64,000 nucleotides of DNA from Streptomyces misionensis (GCF_900104815.1 NZ_FNTD01000004.1:4108501-4172500), one strand, 5' to 3'. Counted from the stretch's first letter, positions 51,883 to 62,174 are shown. Notes: a model not told the origin generated them from the sequence alone. Program-made: numbers and translations.

Positions 51883-51920
51883 CAGGGCCCGCCGACCGTC
51901 CAACGGTCGGCGGGCCCCTG
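51883..51920. terminator. bidirectional terminator between the ANTAR gene and yceI
   Basis: CAGGG-CCCGCCGACCGT pairs with ACGGTCGGCGGG-CCC(C)TG around a CCA loop, a stem of about 17 bp with one bulged C. It starts at the base after the ANTAR stop codon and ends ten bases before the stop of the convergent gene. Confidence 0.9.
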
Positions 51921-51930
51921 TGCGGGAGGG

Positions 51931-52752
51931 TCAGGCCGCGGGCAGGCTGTCCCCCTGCACCGCCTGGATGTCCAGCTGCACCTTCAGCGTGGTGCCGATG
52001 GCGGCGATGCCCGCCTGGAGGACCTGGTTGTAGTTCATCGCGAAGTCCTCGCGGTGCAGCTCCGCCGTGGCGCGGAAGGCAGCGCGGGTGCCGCCCCACG
52101 GGTCGGCGCCGGTGCCGAGGTAGGCGAGGTCCAGGTCGACCTGGCGGACCACGCCGTGCAGCGACAGCTCGCCGTGCACGGTCCAGCGGTCCGGGCCCGC
52201 CTGGGTCAGCCCGGTGGACCGGTAGGTGATCTCCGGGTGGGTCTCGACGTCGAGGAAGTCACCGGAGCGCAGGTGCGTGTCGCGCATGCCGTTGCCGGTG
52301 TCGATGGACCCGGCCTTGATCACCGCCTCCACCCGGGACTTGGCGACGTCGTCCGGCGCGATCTCGATGGTGCCGCCGAAGTCGGTGAACCGGCCGTGCA
52401 CGCTGGAGATCCCCAGGTGCTGGGCGACCGCGGCGACCGAGGAGTGCGCCGGGTCGATGGTCCAGGGGCCGGGCGGGGGCAGCTCGGTGCCGCCCTGCCG
52501 GGCCAGGGTCACGGCGCCGATCTCGGCCCGTCCGCTCGCGGTGACGATCGCGCTGGAGGCGGCCGGCGCGTAGCCGACGGCCGTCACGATCACGGTGTAC
52601 GCCCCCGGCGCCAGTTCGGTGGTGTCCCTTACGGCCCCCTCGGCGTCCGCCTCGGCCCGCAGCACCTGCGTACCGGTCATGTCGGTCACCGTGACGACCG
52701 CGTGCGACACGGCCCACCCGTCCCGCGTACGGATCTTCGCGGTCAGTCCCAT
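51931..52752 (-). CDS. YceI-family protein with N-terminal transthyretin-like domain
   Basis: A 273-residue protein. Residues 1-90 form a carboxypeptidase-regulatory (transthyretin-like) beta domain (AVVTVTDMTGTQV, GAYTVIVTAVGYAPA). Residues 98-270 form a YceI lipocalin-like domain (WTIDPAHSSVAAVAQHLG, VHGRFTDFGGTIEI, VHGELSLHG) that usually binds a polyisoprenoid or similar lipid. There is no signal peptide, unlike many YceI proteins. ATG start with GGGAG eight bases upstream. It is the third gene of the MarR operon, 99 bp after the transporter, whose C-terminus carries three copies of the same beta domain. Confidence 0.88.
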   Translation of the reverse strand: MGLTAKIRTRDGWAVSHAVVTVTDMTGTQVLRAEADAEGAVRDTTELAPGAYTVIVTAVGYAPAASSAIVTASGRAEIGAVTLARQGGTELPPPGPWTIDPAHSSVAAVAQHLGISSVHGRFTDFGGTIEIAPDDVAKSRVEAVIKAGSIDTGNGMRDTHLRSGDFLDVETHPEITYRSTGLTQAGPDRWTVHGELSLHGVVRQVDLDLAYLGTGADPWGGTRAAFRATAELHREDFAMNYNQVLQAGIAAIGTTLKVQLDIQAVQGDSLPAA

Positions 52753-52851
52753 CCCGTTTTCTCCCTGCAAAGCCTTACAAATCGGTCGTGAGAAACCGGC
52801 CCGTGGCGGGCACCTCCGGTCGGAGCGTGCCCCGCCACGGGCCGGGTGGAA

Positions 52852-55428
52852 CTACTCGCCGGGGTGGGCGAGTTCGATGTCGTGACCGTCGGCCCCGGTG
52901 CCGGTGACGGTCAGCGCGGTCGCCACCGGCGGGTAGCCGGTCGCGATGACGGTGTACTCACCGCTGTCCAGGTCGGTGAAGGCGTACGCGCCGTCCTCAC
53001 CGGTGGTGGCGGTGCCGACCACGTTGCCCGCCTGGTCGACCAGGGTCACCCGGGCGTCGGCCAGCGGACCGTGCGGGGCCCGGACCACGCCCTGGAGCTG
53101 GGCGCCGGCGTCGAGGTCGACGCCGATCCGGGTGATGCCGGTGGTGGCCACCTCGACCGGCAGCGCCCGCGGCCGGAAGCCGGCCGCGTTGACGGCCACG
53201 GTCACCGGACCGGGCACCAGGTCGGTGAAGGCGAAGTCGCCTTGCTCCCCGGTGGCGGCGGTGGCCAGCAGGTCACCGCGCACGTCGGTGACGATCACCA
53301 TGGCGTCCTTGACCGGCTGCGCGCTCCCGGCGGCCCGCACCACACCGGTCAGCCCGCTGGTGCCGCTGAGCAGGATGTCGTACGACAGCGGTTCCTCGCC
53401 CACCACGATGGTGGAGGCCTGCGGCTGGTAGCCGTCGGCGGAGGCGATCAGGACGTACGAGCCGGTGCCGGGGGCGGCCAGCGCGTAGGAACCGTCGCCC
53501 TGGGCGACCGCGCGGCCGAGCTGACGGCCGGCCAGCGAGATCAGGGTGACCGCGGCCTGCGGGACCGGGGCGCTCTCGGCGCCGCGGACGAAGCCGTGCA
53601 CCGGGGTGCCGTCCCCGCCCGAGCCGGGCTCGGCGACGGTCGCCACGGCGGTCATCGGCGCGGCGGAGGCGGTCGCGGTCGCCAGCGCCTCGGCGGCGCC
53701 GACCACCGGAGCGGCTGCGGTCAGGCTGGGTACCTTCTCCTCGGCGGGCTCACCCGGCACGTTCTGCATGGTGGCGTTCTCCATCGTGGTCTCGACGGGC
53801 GCGGCGGCCTCGGCCGTCGTCCCGCTCTTCTCCTGCGCGGCCTGGGCCAGCGCGCCGGTCGTCCGCAGCGGGACCTCCTTGATGAAGATCACCAGGATGA
53901 AGGCGACCAGGGCGCAGGGCGCCGCATAGAGGAAGACGTCGGCGATGCCGTGACCGTAGGCGCCTTCCAGCCAATGCCGGATCGGCAGGGGCAGGCTGTT
54001 CATGTCGGGCAGGTCGCTGCCGCCCATGGCCTTGGCCGCGGCCATCCGGGCCTTCGGGCTCAGCTCGCCGATGGTGCTGGTGGCGTAGTGGGTGATCCGG
54101 CCGGACATGACCGAGCCGAGCACACCGACGCCGACCGCGCCACCGAGGGAGCGGAAGAAGCTCACCGTGGAGGAGGCGGAACCGAGGTCCTTCGGGGCGA
54201 CCTGGTTCTGCGTGGACAGCACCAGGTTCTGCATCATCATGCCGACGCCGATGCCCAGCAGCGCCATGTAGATGGCCAGCTGCCAGTAGGGGGTGTCGTA
54301 GCGCATCAGGCCGAGCAGGGCCAGACCGGCCGTGAGCAGCAGACCGCCGGTGACCAGCCAGTTCTTCCAGCGTCCGGTGTTGGAGATGATCCGCCCGGAG
54401 ACCATGGAGGAGATGAACAGACCACCGATCATCGGGATGGTCATCACACCGGACATGGTCGGGGACTTGTCCCGCGCCAGCTGGAAGTACTGCGAGAAGA
54501 AGACGGTGCCCGAGTACATGCCGACACCGACGAACAGCGAGGCCGCCGAGGCCAGCGAGATCGTGGGGTTGCGGAACAGGCGCAGCGGGATGATCGGCTC
54601 GGACGCCTTGGACTCGGTGAGGACGAACAGCAGGCCGAGCACGATGGTGCCGCCCACCATCACGTAGGTCTGCCACGACAGCCACTCGTACTTGTCGTTG
54701 GCGAAGGTCACCCAGAGCAGCAGCAGCGAGGCGCCCGCGGTGATGAAGAAGGCGCCGAGCCAGTCGACCTTGACCTTGCGCTTGACGACCGGCAGGTGCA
54801 GCGTCTTCTGGAGGACGATCAGCGCGATCACCGCGAACGGGATGCCGACGAACAGGCAGTAGCGCCAGCCGAGCCAGCTGGTGTCGGTGATGACACCGCC
54901 GAGCAGCGGACCGCCGACGGTGGCGACGGCGAAGGTGGCGCCGGTGTAGCCGGAGTAGCGCCCGCGCTCACGCGGGGAGATCATCGCGGCCAGGATGACC
55001 TGCACCAGGGCGGAGAGACCGCCGGCGCCGAGGCCCTGGATCGCACGGGCGGTGATCAGCATCGCCGGGTTCTGCGCGAGACCGGCGATGACCGAACCGG
55101 CCACGTAGATGACCAGGGCTATCTGGACGAGCGCCTTCTTGCTGAACAGGTCGGACAGCTTGCCCCACAGGGGCACCGAGGCGGTCATCGTCAGCAGGGC
55201 CGCGGTGACGACCCAGGTGTAGGCGGACTGGCCGCCACCGAGGTCCTTGATGATCGTCGGCAGTGCGTTGGTGACGATCGTCGAGGACAGGATGGCGGCG
55301 AACAGGCCCACCAGGAGGCCGGAGAGGGCCTCCATGATCTGCCGGTGGGACATCGGGGCGTCGCCCGCCGAGGAGCCTCCCCCGTGCTTGGCGTGAGCCC
55401 GCACACCGGCTGGTGTGGTCGTTGCCAT
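52852..55428 (-). CDS. DHA2-type MFS exporter fused to three transthyretin-like domains
   Basis: An 858-residue protein. The N-terminal transporter (about 25-525) has 14 helices of the EmrB/QacA group, with LPTIIKDLGGGQSAYTWVVTAY-like helix 1-2 features, GKLSDLFSKK, the antiporter motif ARAIQGLGAGGLSALVQ and GPLLGGVI. A linker (530-600) leads to three tandem carboxypeptidase-regulatory beta domains (about 600-675, 685-760, 770-850), each with a GxYxLxA/GDFAFTDL/GAYAFTDL core. They probably lie on one face of the membrane as a binding platform. The gene is 13 bp after marR and is surely co-regulated with it. Confidence 0.92.
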   Translation of the reverse strand: MATTTPAGVRAHAKHGGGSSAGDAPMSHRQIMEALSGLLVGLFAAILSSTIVTNALPTIIKDLGGGQSAYTWVVTAALLTMTASVPLWGKLSDLFSKKALVQIALVIYVAGSVIAGLAQNPAMLITARAIQGLGAGGLSALVQVILAAMISPRERGRYSGYTGATFAVATVGGPLLGGVITDTSWLGWRYCLFVGIPFAVIALIVLQKTLHLPVVKRKVKVDWLGAFFITAGASLLLLWVTFANDKYEWLSWQTYVMVGGTIVLGLLFVLTESKASEPIIPLRLFRNPTISLASAASLFVGVGMYSGTVFFSQYFQLARDKSPTMSGVMTIPMIGGLFISSMVSGRIISNTGRWKNWLVTGGLLLTAGLALLGLMRYDTPYWQLAIYMALLGIGVGMMMQNLVLSTQNQVAPKDLGSASSTVSFFRSLGGAVGVGVLGSVMSGRITHYATSTIGELSPKARMAAAKAMGGSDLPDMNSLPLPIRHWLEGAYGHGIADVFLYAAPCALVAFILVIFIKEVPLRTTGALAQAAQEKSGTTAEAAAPVETTMENATMQNVPGEPAEEKVPSLTAAAPVVGAAEALATATASAAPMTAVATVAEPGSGGDGTPVHGFVRGAESAPVPQAAVTLISLAGRQLGRAVAQGDGSYALAAPGTGSYVLIASADGYQPQASTIVVGEEPLSYDILLSGTSGLTGVVRAAGSAQPVKDAMVIVTDVRGDLLATAATGEQGDFAFTDLVPGPVTVAVNAAGFRPRALPVEVATTGITRIGVDLDAGAQLQGVVRAPHGPLADARVTLVDQAGNVVGTATTGEDGAYAFTDLDSGEYTVIATGYPPVATALTVTGTGADGHDIELAHPGE

Positions 55429-55441
55429 GGGCTTCCTTTAC

Positions 55442-55936
55442 TTACGTGCTTGCGGGTGTACGGGTGGTCTTTTCGACTACGGGGGTGGGCGGCCGGGCCG
55501 AGGGCGGCCGGCAGTCGCCGAAGGACGAGCGCAGGCGGGTCATCAACCCGATCAGCTGGCCGACCTCGTCGTCGGTCCAGTCGCTGAGCCGCTCGGCGAG
55601 CACCTGCGTGGTGCGCCGGGACAACTCGTCGAGCTGCTCCAGACCCGCGGGCGTCAGGCGCAGGATGCGCGAGCGCTTGTCCGCCGGGTCCGGGTCCCGC
55701 TCGATCCAGCCGCGCGCGGCGACGTGCGCGACATGCCGGCTGGTCACCGACAGATCCACGGCGAGCAGCTCTGCCAGCTTGCTCATGCGCATGTCTCCGT
55801 GGCGGCCGAGCAAGGTCAGCACGGCCGCCGAGCCGCCCGGGCAGTCCGTCGGCAGCACCCGCACGAGGTCCCGTTTCACGGCGCCGACGGCGCTGAGCTG
55901 ACGCGCCAGCTCTTCAAACTGCGCCTGCTCGGCCAT
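55442..55936 (-). CDS. MarR-family repressor
   Basis: A 164-residue winged-helix regulator with the MarR core LTLLGRHGDMRMSKLAELL, SVTSRHVAHVAARGWIERD and the wing DPADKRSRILRLTPAG. GGGAGG lies just upstream of the ATG at 55936. It is the first gene of an operon with the DHA2 exporter and yceI. Two TTGC-N5-GCAA sites in its own promoter (55953-55995) suggest autoregulation relieved by an exported compound. Confidence 0.92.
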   Translation of the reverse strand: MAEQAQFEELARQLSAVGAVKRDLVRVLPTDCPGGSAAVLTLLGRHGDMRMSKLAELLAVDLSVTSRHVAHVAARGWIERDPDPADKRSRILRLTPAGLEQLDELSRRTTQVLAERLSDWTDDEVGQLIGLMTRLRSSFGDCRPPSARPPTPVVEKTTRTPAST

Positions 55937-55952
55937 CACACCTCCCGTATTC

Positions 55953-55995
55953 GTTGCTTGGGGCAACCATAAATGGGATTGGTTGCTACAGGCAA
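55953..55995. promoter_or_regulatory. paired MarR operator candidates
   Basis: TTGC-TTGGG-GCAA at 55954-55966 (extended to GTTGC/GCAAC) and TTGC-TACAG-GCAA at 55983-55995 are two identical-arm dyads with centres 29 bp apart, starting 17 bp upstream of the marR start codon in an AT-rich promoter. Confidence 0.7.
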
Positions 55996-56142
55996 ATAAC
56001 TGGGGGGCCTTCCGCGTAAAACCTTGGCAAAGGCAAGCGTTGCGGTCGTGAATATGCAGGTCGGAGCGGGGGGCCTGTCCCCGTCTGTCCCGGTGGCCCC
56101 CCACTTGGGCGGCAGGGGCCGTCTTCGCTAAGGTCTCGGGCC

Positions 56143-56340
56143 ATGGCTAACACCCAGGGCCCCCAGGGCAATTACGACCCTGCCGGCAGCACTCAGATGT
56201 TCCGCGCGTTCGTCGACGAGGCTCCGCAGGGGCGCCAGCAGCAGGCGGCCGCCCCCTCCGGCCCGCGCATCGGTCTGATCATCGGCGTCGTCGTGGCGCT
56301 CGTGGTGGTGGCCGGGGTCGCCTGGCTGGCGCTGAAGTAG
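56143..56340 (+). CDS. small single-pass membrane protein
   Basis: A 65-residue protein with a polar N-terminus (QGNYDPAGSTQMFRAFVDEAPQ) and one C-terminal helix (residues 44-64, IGLIIGVVVALVVVAGVAWLAL) ending in Lys. The orientation is probably N-terminus inside. It is conserved in type among streptomycetes but I know no function. It is divergent from the MarR operon. The following 295 bp to the sigN stop hold no gene that I can support. Confidence 0.7.
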   Translation: MANTQGPQGNYDPAGSTQMFRAFVDEAPQGRQQQAAAPSGPRIGLIIGVVVALVVVAGVAWLALK

Positions 56341-56635
56341 CACACCCCTTCCGCAGGGCCCGCGGGTCCCGCGGTGATCCGTTCCACCGGACGGAGGCGT
56401 TCCGCGTCTCGGTGTGCGTGCCCCGGCGGCACGCCAGGCGTCGGCGCGGACCGTCCAGGTGTGGTCCGGGCGCCCGCCCGGACCGGCGCACGCCCCCGAC
56501 ACCGTCCCCGGACAGACGCCGGCCGCCGACGCTCCCGCGAGGGCGCGTCGGCGGCCGGCGATCCGGGCGTCGTACGGAGCATCCCGTGACGAAGCATCCG
56601 GCCAACGTGGCCGACGCCTCGTCAAGGGAGAGGGA

Positions 56636-57550
56636 TCAGTCCGAGATCAGACCCTCGCGCAGCTGGGACAGGGTCCGGGTGAGCAGGCGCGAGACGTGCA
56701 TCTGGGAGATGCCGACCTCCTCGCCGATCTGCGACTGGGTCATGTTGGCGAAGAAGCGCAGCATGATGATCCGCCGCTCCCGGGGCGGGAGCTTGGCCAG
56801 CAGCGGCTTGAGGGACTCGCGGTACTCGACGCCCTCCAGGGCCGTGTCCTCGTAGCCGAGCCGGTCGGCCAGGGAGCCCTCGCCGCCGTCGTCCTCCGGG
56901 GCCGGGGAGTCCAGCGAGGAGGCGGTGTACGCGTTGCCGACCGCGAGGCCGTCGACCACGTCCTCCTCGGAGACGCCGAGCACGGCGGCCAGTTCGGTGA
57001 CCGTCGGGGAGCGGTCCAGCTTCTGCGACAGCTCGTCGCTGGCCTTGGTGAGGGCCAGGCGCAGCTCCTGGAGGCGGCGCGGGACCCGCACCGACCAGGA
57101 GGTGTCCCGGAAGAAGCGCTTGATCTCGCCGACCACCGTGGGCATCGCGAACGTCGGGAACTCCACGCCCCGTTCGCAGTCGAAGCGGTCGATCGCCTTG
57201 ATCAGGCCGATGGTGCCGACCTGGACGATGTCCTCCATCGGCTCGTTGCGCGAGCGGAACCGCGCCGCCGCGTAGCGGACCAGCGGCAGGTTCAGTTCGA
57301 TCAGGGTGTCCCGGACGTAGGCGCGCTCGGGGCTGTTCTCGTCGAGCGCGGCGAGCCGCAGGAACAGGGAGCGGGACAGGGTGCGGGTGTCGATGGCCTC
57401 GCCCGTGGCGGGGGTGGCCGGAGCCGGCACGGCATCGAGGGCCGTGACGCCCTCGATGCCGTCGAGGACGTCGAGTGCGTCGAGCTCCTTGGGCGCCGCC
57501 TCGCTCTTCGCGGGCGTCAGCACCTTCGAGCTGCCCTGTTCTGCGGACAT
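56636..57550 (-). CDS. sigN: SigB-family RNA polymerase sigma factor SigN
   Basis: A 304-residue stress/development sigma factor. Region 2 has [19 protein letters not shown] and [16 protein letters not shown]. Region 3 has [19 protein letters not shown]. Region 4 ends with [22 protein letters not shown] polar N-terminal extension of about 60 residues precedes region 1.2. The ATG at 57550 follows AAAGGGGGTGGC. The call sigN comes from its place next to sigF, as in S. coelicolor, where SigN acts in a subapical compartment during development (established). sigF lies 367 bp upstream, so it has its own promoter. Confidence 0.88.
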   Translation of the reverse strand: MSAEQGSSKVLTPAKSEAAPKELDALDVLDGIEGVTALDAVPAPATPATGEAIDTRTLSRSLFLRLAALDENSPERAYVRDTLIELNLPLVRYAAARFRSRNEPMEDIVQVGTIGLIKAIDRFDCERGVEFPTFAMPTVVGEIKRFFRDTSWSVRVPRRLQELRLALTKASDELSQKLDRSPTVTELAAVLGVSEEDVVDGLAVGNAYTASSLDSPAPEDDGGEGSLADRLGYEDTALEGVEYRESLKPLLAKLPPRERRIIMLRFFANMTQSQIGEEVGISQMHVSRLLTRTLSQLREGLISD

Positions 57551-57662
57551 GCCACCCCCTTTGGGTCGCGGGACGGTCGCGGCCGCGTCGTCGGTCGAGA
57601 ACGCAGCCTTCACCTGAATACCGGAGCCGGGGCTCCGGCAAACGCGTCTCCCGCAGAATGTC

Positions 57663-57700
57663 ACATGTCGGCAACGCGCTGTAGTGACATGTCGACATGA
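57663..57700. promoter_or_regulatory. repeated ACATGTCG motif upstream of sigN
   Basis: ACATGTCG occurs at 57663-57670 and 57687-57694 (24 bp apart); the second merges into the perfect 12-bp palindrome CATGTCGACATG (57688-57699). The sites lie 113-150 bp upstream of the sigN start. A regulator-binding role is inference. Confidence 0.45.
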
Positions 57701-57917
57701 GAGACGCGAATCACCGCTGGAGAAAAGGGGTCTGACGGACAGTCGGGCCGGAAGTGTCGGCAACGGCCCTGGTGAGCGAATCGCTCGCGGCGGTGAGCGC
57801 TCGATCTGGTTTGCGATGCAGGGCTGTTCGGGTGTGTGCTTCGGTGCGCCCACCATGCTCCCGCCATGTCGTCCGGTATTCGCCCGGAACTCTGTTATAC
57901 GGCGGAGCGGTTATCAG

Positions 57918-58748
57918 TTATGCGTCGATGCGGTTCGCTGAGCGCAGTCTCTGGAAGCTGCGGGCGAGCAGGCGCGAGACGTGCATCTGGGAGACCCCGA
58001 GTTCCGCGCTGATCTGTGACTGGGTCAGATTGCTGTAGTAGCGCAGCAGCAGGATCCGCTGCTCGCGCTCGGGGAGCTGGACGAGGAGGTGGCGGACCAG
58101 GTCGCGGTGTTCCACGCCGTCCAGGGCCGGGTCCTCGTAGCCGATGCGGTCCAGCAGCCCCGGCAGCCCGTCGCCCTCCTGCGCGGCCTCCAGGGAGGTC
58201 GCGTGGTACGAGCGGCCCGCCTCGATGCAGCTGAGCACCTCCTCCTCGCTGATCCGCAGGCGCTCGGCGATCTCGGCGGTGGAGGGGGAGCGGCCGTGCA
58301 GCGTGGTCAGGTCCTCGGTGGCGCTGTTGACCTGCACCCACAGCTCGTGCAGCCGGCGCGGTACGTGCACGGTGCGGACGTTGTCCCGGAAGTACCGCTT
58401 GATCTCGCCGACCACGGTCGGCATGGCGAACGTCGGGAACTGCACGCCCCGGTCCGGGTCGAAGCGGTCGATGGCGTTGATCAGGCCGATGGTGCCGACC
58501 TGGATCACGTCCTCCATCGGCTCGTTGCGGGAGCGGAAGCGGGCGGCGGCGTAGCGCACGAGCGGGAGGTTCGCCTCGATCAGCGCTCCCCGCACCCGGT
58601 TGTGCTCCGGCGTGCCCGGGGCGAGCTGCTTCAGCTCGGTGAAGAGCACCTGGGTCAGGGCGCGGGTGTCTGCGCCACGGCGCTTCCCGGGGTTCACAGA
58701 GGCGGGGACGGGGGCCTCCTCCTGGGGCGGCGCAGTACTGGCCGACAC
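57918..58748 (-). CDS. sigF: SigB-family sporulation sigma factor SigF
   Basis: A 276-residue sigma factor needed late in sporulation. Region 2 has [20 protein letters not shown] and [13 protein letters not shown], region 3 [19 protein letters not shown] and region 4 [21 protein letters not shown], ending [11 protein letters not shown] as I recall for S. coelicolor SigF. The GTG at 58748 corresponds to the known N-terminus (SASTAP); a TTG eight codons upstream is also open. In S. coelicolor it is made in spore compartments and controlled by the partner-switching proteins RsfA/UshX (established). sigN is downstream. Confidence 0.92.
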   Translation of the reverse strand: MSASTAPPQEEAPVPASVNPGKRRGADTRALTQVLFTELKQLAPGTPEHNRVRGALIEANLPLVRYAAARFRSRNEPMEDVIQVGTIGLINAIDRFDPDRGVQFPTFAMPTVVGEIKRYFRDNVRTVHVPRRLHELWVQVNSATEDLTTLHGRSPSTAEIAERLRISEEEVLSCIEAGRSYHATSLEAAQEGDGLPGLLDRIGYEDPALDGVEHRDLVRHLLVQLPEREQRILLLRYYSNLTQSQISAELGVSQMHVSRLLARSFQRLRSANRIDA

Positions 58749-58882
58749 GGTCAACGCCACCTCTTCGGTCAATCATCCGTCAAAAGCGGTCATAGCATCA
58801 CAAGACATGTGCACTGTGTGCAAGCACCTGATAACGCCGTGTTGGTTTCAAACATGGGGGAACCGGGGCGGAAAACGCGGGA

Positions 58883-58911
58883 AAGCCCCCCGCCTGCGCG
58901 GCGGAGGGCTT
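58883..58911 (-). terminator. terminator after the Dabb gene
   Basis: A 12-bp stem with one mismatch (AAGCCCCCCGCC and GGCGGAGGGCTT) and a five-base loop lies 33 bp downstream of the Dabb gene. On the minus strand it is followed by CCCGCGTTTTCC, so it fits the Dabb transcript. Confidence 0.75.
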
Positions 58912-58943
58912 CGGAGCGGAAGGCGCCCTGGAAGGGCGAGGTG

Positions 58944-59237
58944 TCAGAACTCGTAGTCCGCGATCACCCACGTGGCGAACTCACGCCACAGGGCGACACC
59001 CGCCTGGTGGGCGGGGTGGTCCAGATAGCGCTGGAGGGCCTCGGTGTCCTCGACGGCCGAGTTGATCGCGAAGTCGTAGGCGATCGGCCGGTCGGTGATG
59101 TTCCAGGCGCACTCCCAGGCCCGCAGCTCCTTGATCTGCTCGGGGAGCGCCCGGAAGGCCGCCTCGCCCGCCACCACCCGCGGATCGTCGCGCCGTACGC
59201 CCTCGTCGAGCTTGAACAGGACCAGGTGGCGGATCAT
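58944..59237 (-). CDS. Dabb (stress-responsive A/B barrel) protein
   Basis: A 97-residue dimeric alpha-beta barrel protein. MIRHLVLFKLDEGV, the central LRAWECAWNI and the end WREFATWVIADYEF are typical of the Dabb family. Members are small stress-related proteins or polyketide-type cyclases; here there is no biosynthetic context. The gene is co-directional with the small membrane protein gene 11 bp upstream, so both probably share a transcript ending at the terminator 58883-58911. Confidence 0.88.
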   Translation of the reverse strand: MIRHLVLFKLDEGVRRDDPRVVAGEAAFRALPEQIKELRAWECAWNITDRPIAYDFAINSAVEDTEALQRYLDHPAHQAGVALWREFATWVIADYEF

Positions 59238-59247
59238 GCGGAGTACC

Positions 59248-59421
59248 TCAGCTCTTTCCTCCGTTGGCGGCCCAGGTCATGAAGTCCCCGATGGCCCTGG
59301 CCGCGTTGGATATGCCCTCGAAGCCTATCTGGACGTAGTCGGCCGCCCGGGCGGGGTCCGTGATGATCACGTACAGCACGAAGACCACGAGCGCGTACAC
59401 CACGATCTTCTTGGCGTTCAT
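59248..59421 (-). CDS. small membrane protein
   Basis: A 57-residue protein with one N-terminal helix (NAKKIVVYALVVFVLYVII) followed by an amphipathic segment (RAADYVQIGFEGISNAARAIGDFMTW). GGAGG lies upstream; either the ATG at 59421 (11-base spacer) or the GTG two codons before (five-base spacer) may be used. Similar short proteins are common in streptomycetes; function unknown. Co-transcribed with the Dabb gene. Confidence 0.65.
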   Translation of the reverse strand: MNAKKIVVYALVVFVLYVIITDPARAADYVQIGFEGISNAARAIGDFMTWAANGGKS

Positions 59422-59568
59422 CGCCACCGCGGCCTCCCTAGTGTCCGTGTCCATGGCCCGTGAGGCCCCTGTTGCCGGCGGCGAGTGTAACGGTCATGCC
59501 TTTGTCGGGGACCAACGGCCCGCCGGGCAAGGGGTTTTGGGCGCCGCTCCCGCGGGGGCGGGAACGCG

Positions 59569-59600
59569 GAAAGGGCCCCGTCGTGAGACGGGGCCCTTTC
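59569..59600 (-). terminator. terminator after tRNA-Ser(CGA)
   Basis: GAAAGGGCCCCGTC and GACGGGGCCCTTTC form a perfect 14-bp stem with a four-base loop, five bases beyond the 3' end of the minus-strand tRNA. Confidence 0.92.
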
Positions 59601-59605
59601 GAAAG

Positions 59606-59690
59606 CGGTAGCGGAGGGATTTGAACCCTCGGTGACTTGCGCCACACTCGCTTTCGAGGCGAGCTCCTTCGGCCGCTCGGACACGCTACC
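59606..59690 (-). tRNA. tRNA-Ser (anticodon CGA)
   Basis: An 85-base class II tRNA on the minus strand. The acceptor GGTAGCG pairs with CGCTACC, the anticodon loop CTCGAAA gives CGA, the variable arm is long and the T arm is GAGGG-TTCAAAT-CCCTC. It reads UCG. CCA is not encoded. Confidence 0.95.
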
Positions 59691-59735
59691 GAGGGAGACC
59701 TTACAGCACGGTGGGGCATGGTCAGAAATCGGTGT

Positions 59736-60790
<1,055 letters not shown>

Positions 60791-61080
60791 AGGCGTGCCG
60801 GTTGGGGGTCCCCCCGGCGGAGGTTCTTGGGCGGCTCCGAGCCCCACCCACTCGGAATCGTGGCAGAAACTAGGCGTTCAGGGGACGTCTTCGGCTCCCT
60901 GTGTCTGGCGGTTTCGAGCGTGCGTCCCCATCGGGTCGCCAGCGGCTTCGTTGCGGCCACCTGCGGATCGTACGCGGCTTTGGCGGGCGCTCACGCACGC
61001 CCACCTCGGAAACTCCGGCGCGGGCGACGATCTTCCTCACCCACTTCTTGCCGACCGGCCCCCAGCTCAGGGCACCCGCC

Positions 61081-61443
61081 CTACCAGCGGAACGTCTGCA
61101 TCCGCAGCGCGTGGCGGAGCCGGGCCGCCTTGGCGCGTCGCGGCTGCACCCGGGCCCGCAGCGCCCGGGCCTCCGCCAGCTCGCGCAGGAACCGGGCCCG
61201 GCGGCGGCGCCGCTCGGCGTCGGTCTCGGGGGCGTCGGGCGCGCTCCTCCCGCGCTCCGCGGTGGCGGGCCCGGCCGTCGTGTCCCCGGGAAAACCGGGG
61301 CCGTTTGTCCCCCGCTTGGTGGGGCCGGCCTTCCTCCGCCCGGCGGGGCCGGGCTTCCCCGTCCGTATGACGTCGTCGGGGCCGTGCGGCCCCCTCGTTC
61401 CGCTCCCGGTCGCGTCGTCGGGCGTCTCAGGCAGGTCAGACAC
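61081..61443 (-). CDS. conserved basic hypothetical protein
   Basis: A 120-residue protein. The first 70 residues are disordered (Gly/Pro/Asp/Thr-rich). The last 45 form a strongly basic helix (ERRRRRARFLRELAEARAL, then RVQPRRAKAARLRHALR, ending MQTFRW) that may bind nucleic acid or membrane. The end looks conserved in type, supporting a real gene. The GTG at 61443 has GGGG upstream. It is divergent from upp. Confidence 0.6.
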   Translation of the reverse strand: MSDLPETPDDATGSGTRGPHGPDDVIRTGKPGPAGRRKAGPTKRGTNGPGFPGDTTAGPATAERGRSAPDAPETDAERRRRRARFLRELAEARALRARVQPRRAKAARLRHALRMQTFRW

Positions 61444-61538
61444 GTCACACCACCCCAGTCCGTCCTTCCCCGTTTTCCCCCGGCCGGCCGGTTTGACGCC
61501 CGCGCCGACCGGTCCGGGGCGCAGGTACGGTTATGGGC

Positions 61539-62174
61539 ATGCGTCTCCATGTCGTCGACCACCCCCTGGTCGCTCACAAGCTCACCACGCTGCGCGACCA
61601 GCGCACCGACTCCGCCACCTTCCGCCGTCTCGCCGACGAGCTGGTCACCCTGCTCGCCTACGAGGCCACGCGGGACGTGCGCACCGAGAACGTCGACATC
61701 GACACGCCGGTCGCCCGCACCACGGGTGTCAAGCTCGCCCGTCCCCGCCCGCTGGTCGTCCCGATCCTGCGCGCCGGTCTCGGCATGCTGGACGGCATGG
61801 TCCGGCTGCTGCCGACCGCCGAGGTGGGCTTCCTGGGCATGCTCCGCAACGAGGAGACGCTCCAGCCCTCCGCGTACGCCACGCGGATGCCGGAGGACCT
61901 CTCGGGCCGCCAGGTCTACGTCCTCGACCCGATGCTGGCCACGGGCGGCACGCTGGTCGCCTCCATCCGCGAGCTGATCAAGCGCGGCGCCGACGACGTC
62001 ACCGCCGTGGTGCTGCTGGCCGCCCCCGAGGGCGTCGAGCTGATGGAGCGCGAGCTGGCGGGCACCCCGGTCACGGTGGTCACCGCCGCGGTCGACGACC
62101 ACCTCAACGAGCAGGGTTACATCGTCCCGGGCCTCGGCGACGCGGGCGACCGGCTGTACGGCGCGGCCGAGTAA
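61539..62174 (+). CDS. upp: uracil phosphoribosyltransferase
   Basis: A 211-residue pyrimidine salvage enzyme that makes UMP from uracil and PRPP. It starts [16 protein letters not shown], has the substrate-binding [15 protein letters not shown], the PRPP loop [11 protein letters not shown] (about residues 130-140) and the uracil-binding [12 protein letters not shown] at the C-terminus. An ATG two codons upstream is open but the second ATG (61539) matches the known start. It stands alone. Confidence 0.97.
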   Translation: MRLHVVDHPLVAHKLTTLRDQRTDSATFRRLADELVTLLAYEATRDVRTENVDIDTPVARTTGVKLARPRPLVVPILRAGLGMLDGMVRLLPTAEVGFLGMLRNEETLQPSAYATRMPEDLSGRQVYVLDPMLATGGTLVASIRELIKRGADDVTAVVLLAAPEGVELMERELAGTPVTVVTAAVDDHLNEQGYIVPGLGDAGDRLYGAAE

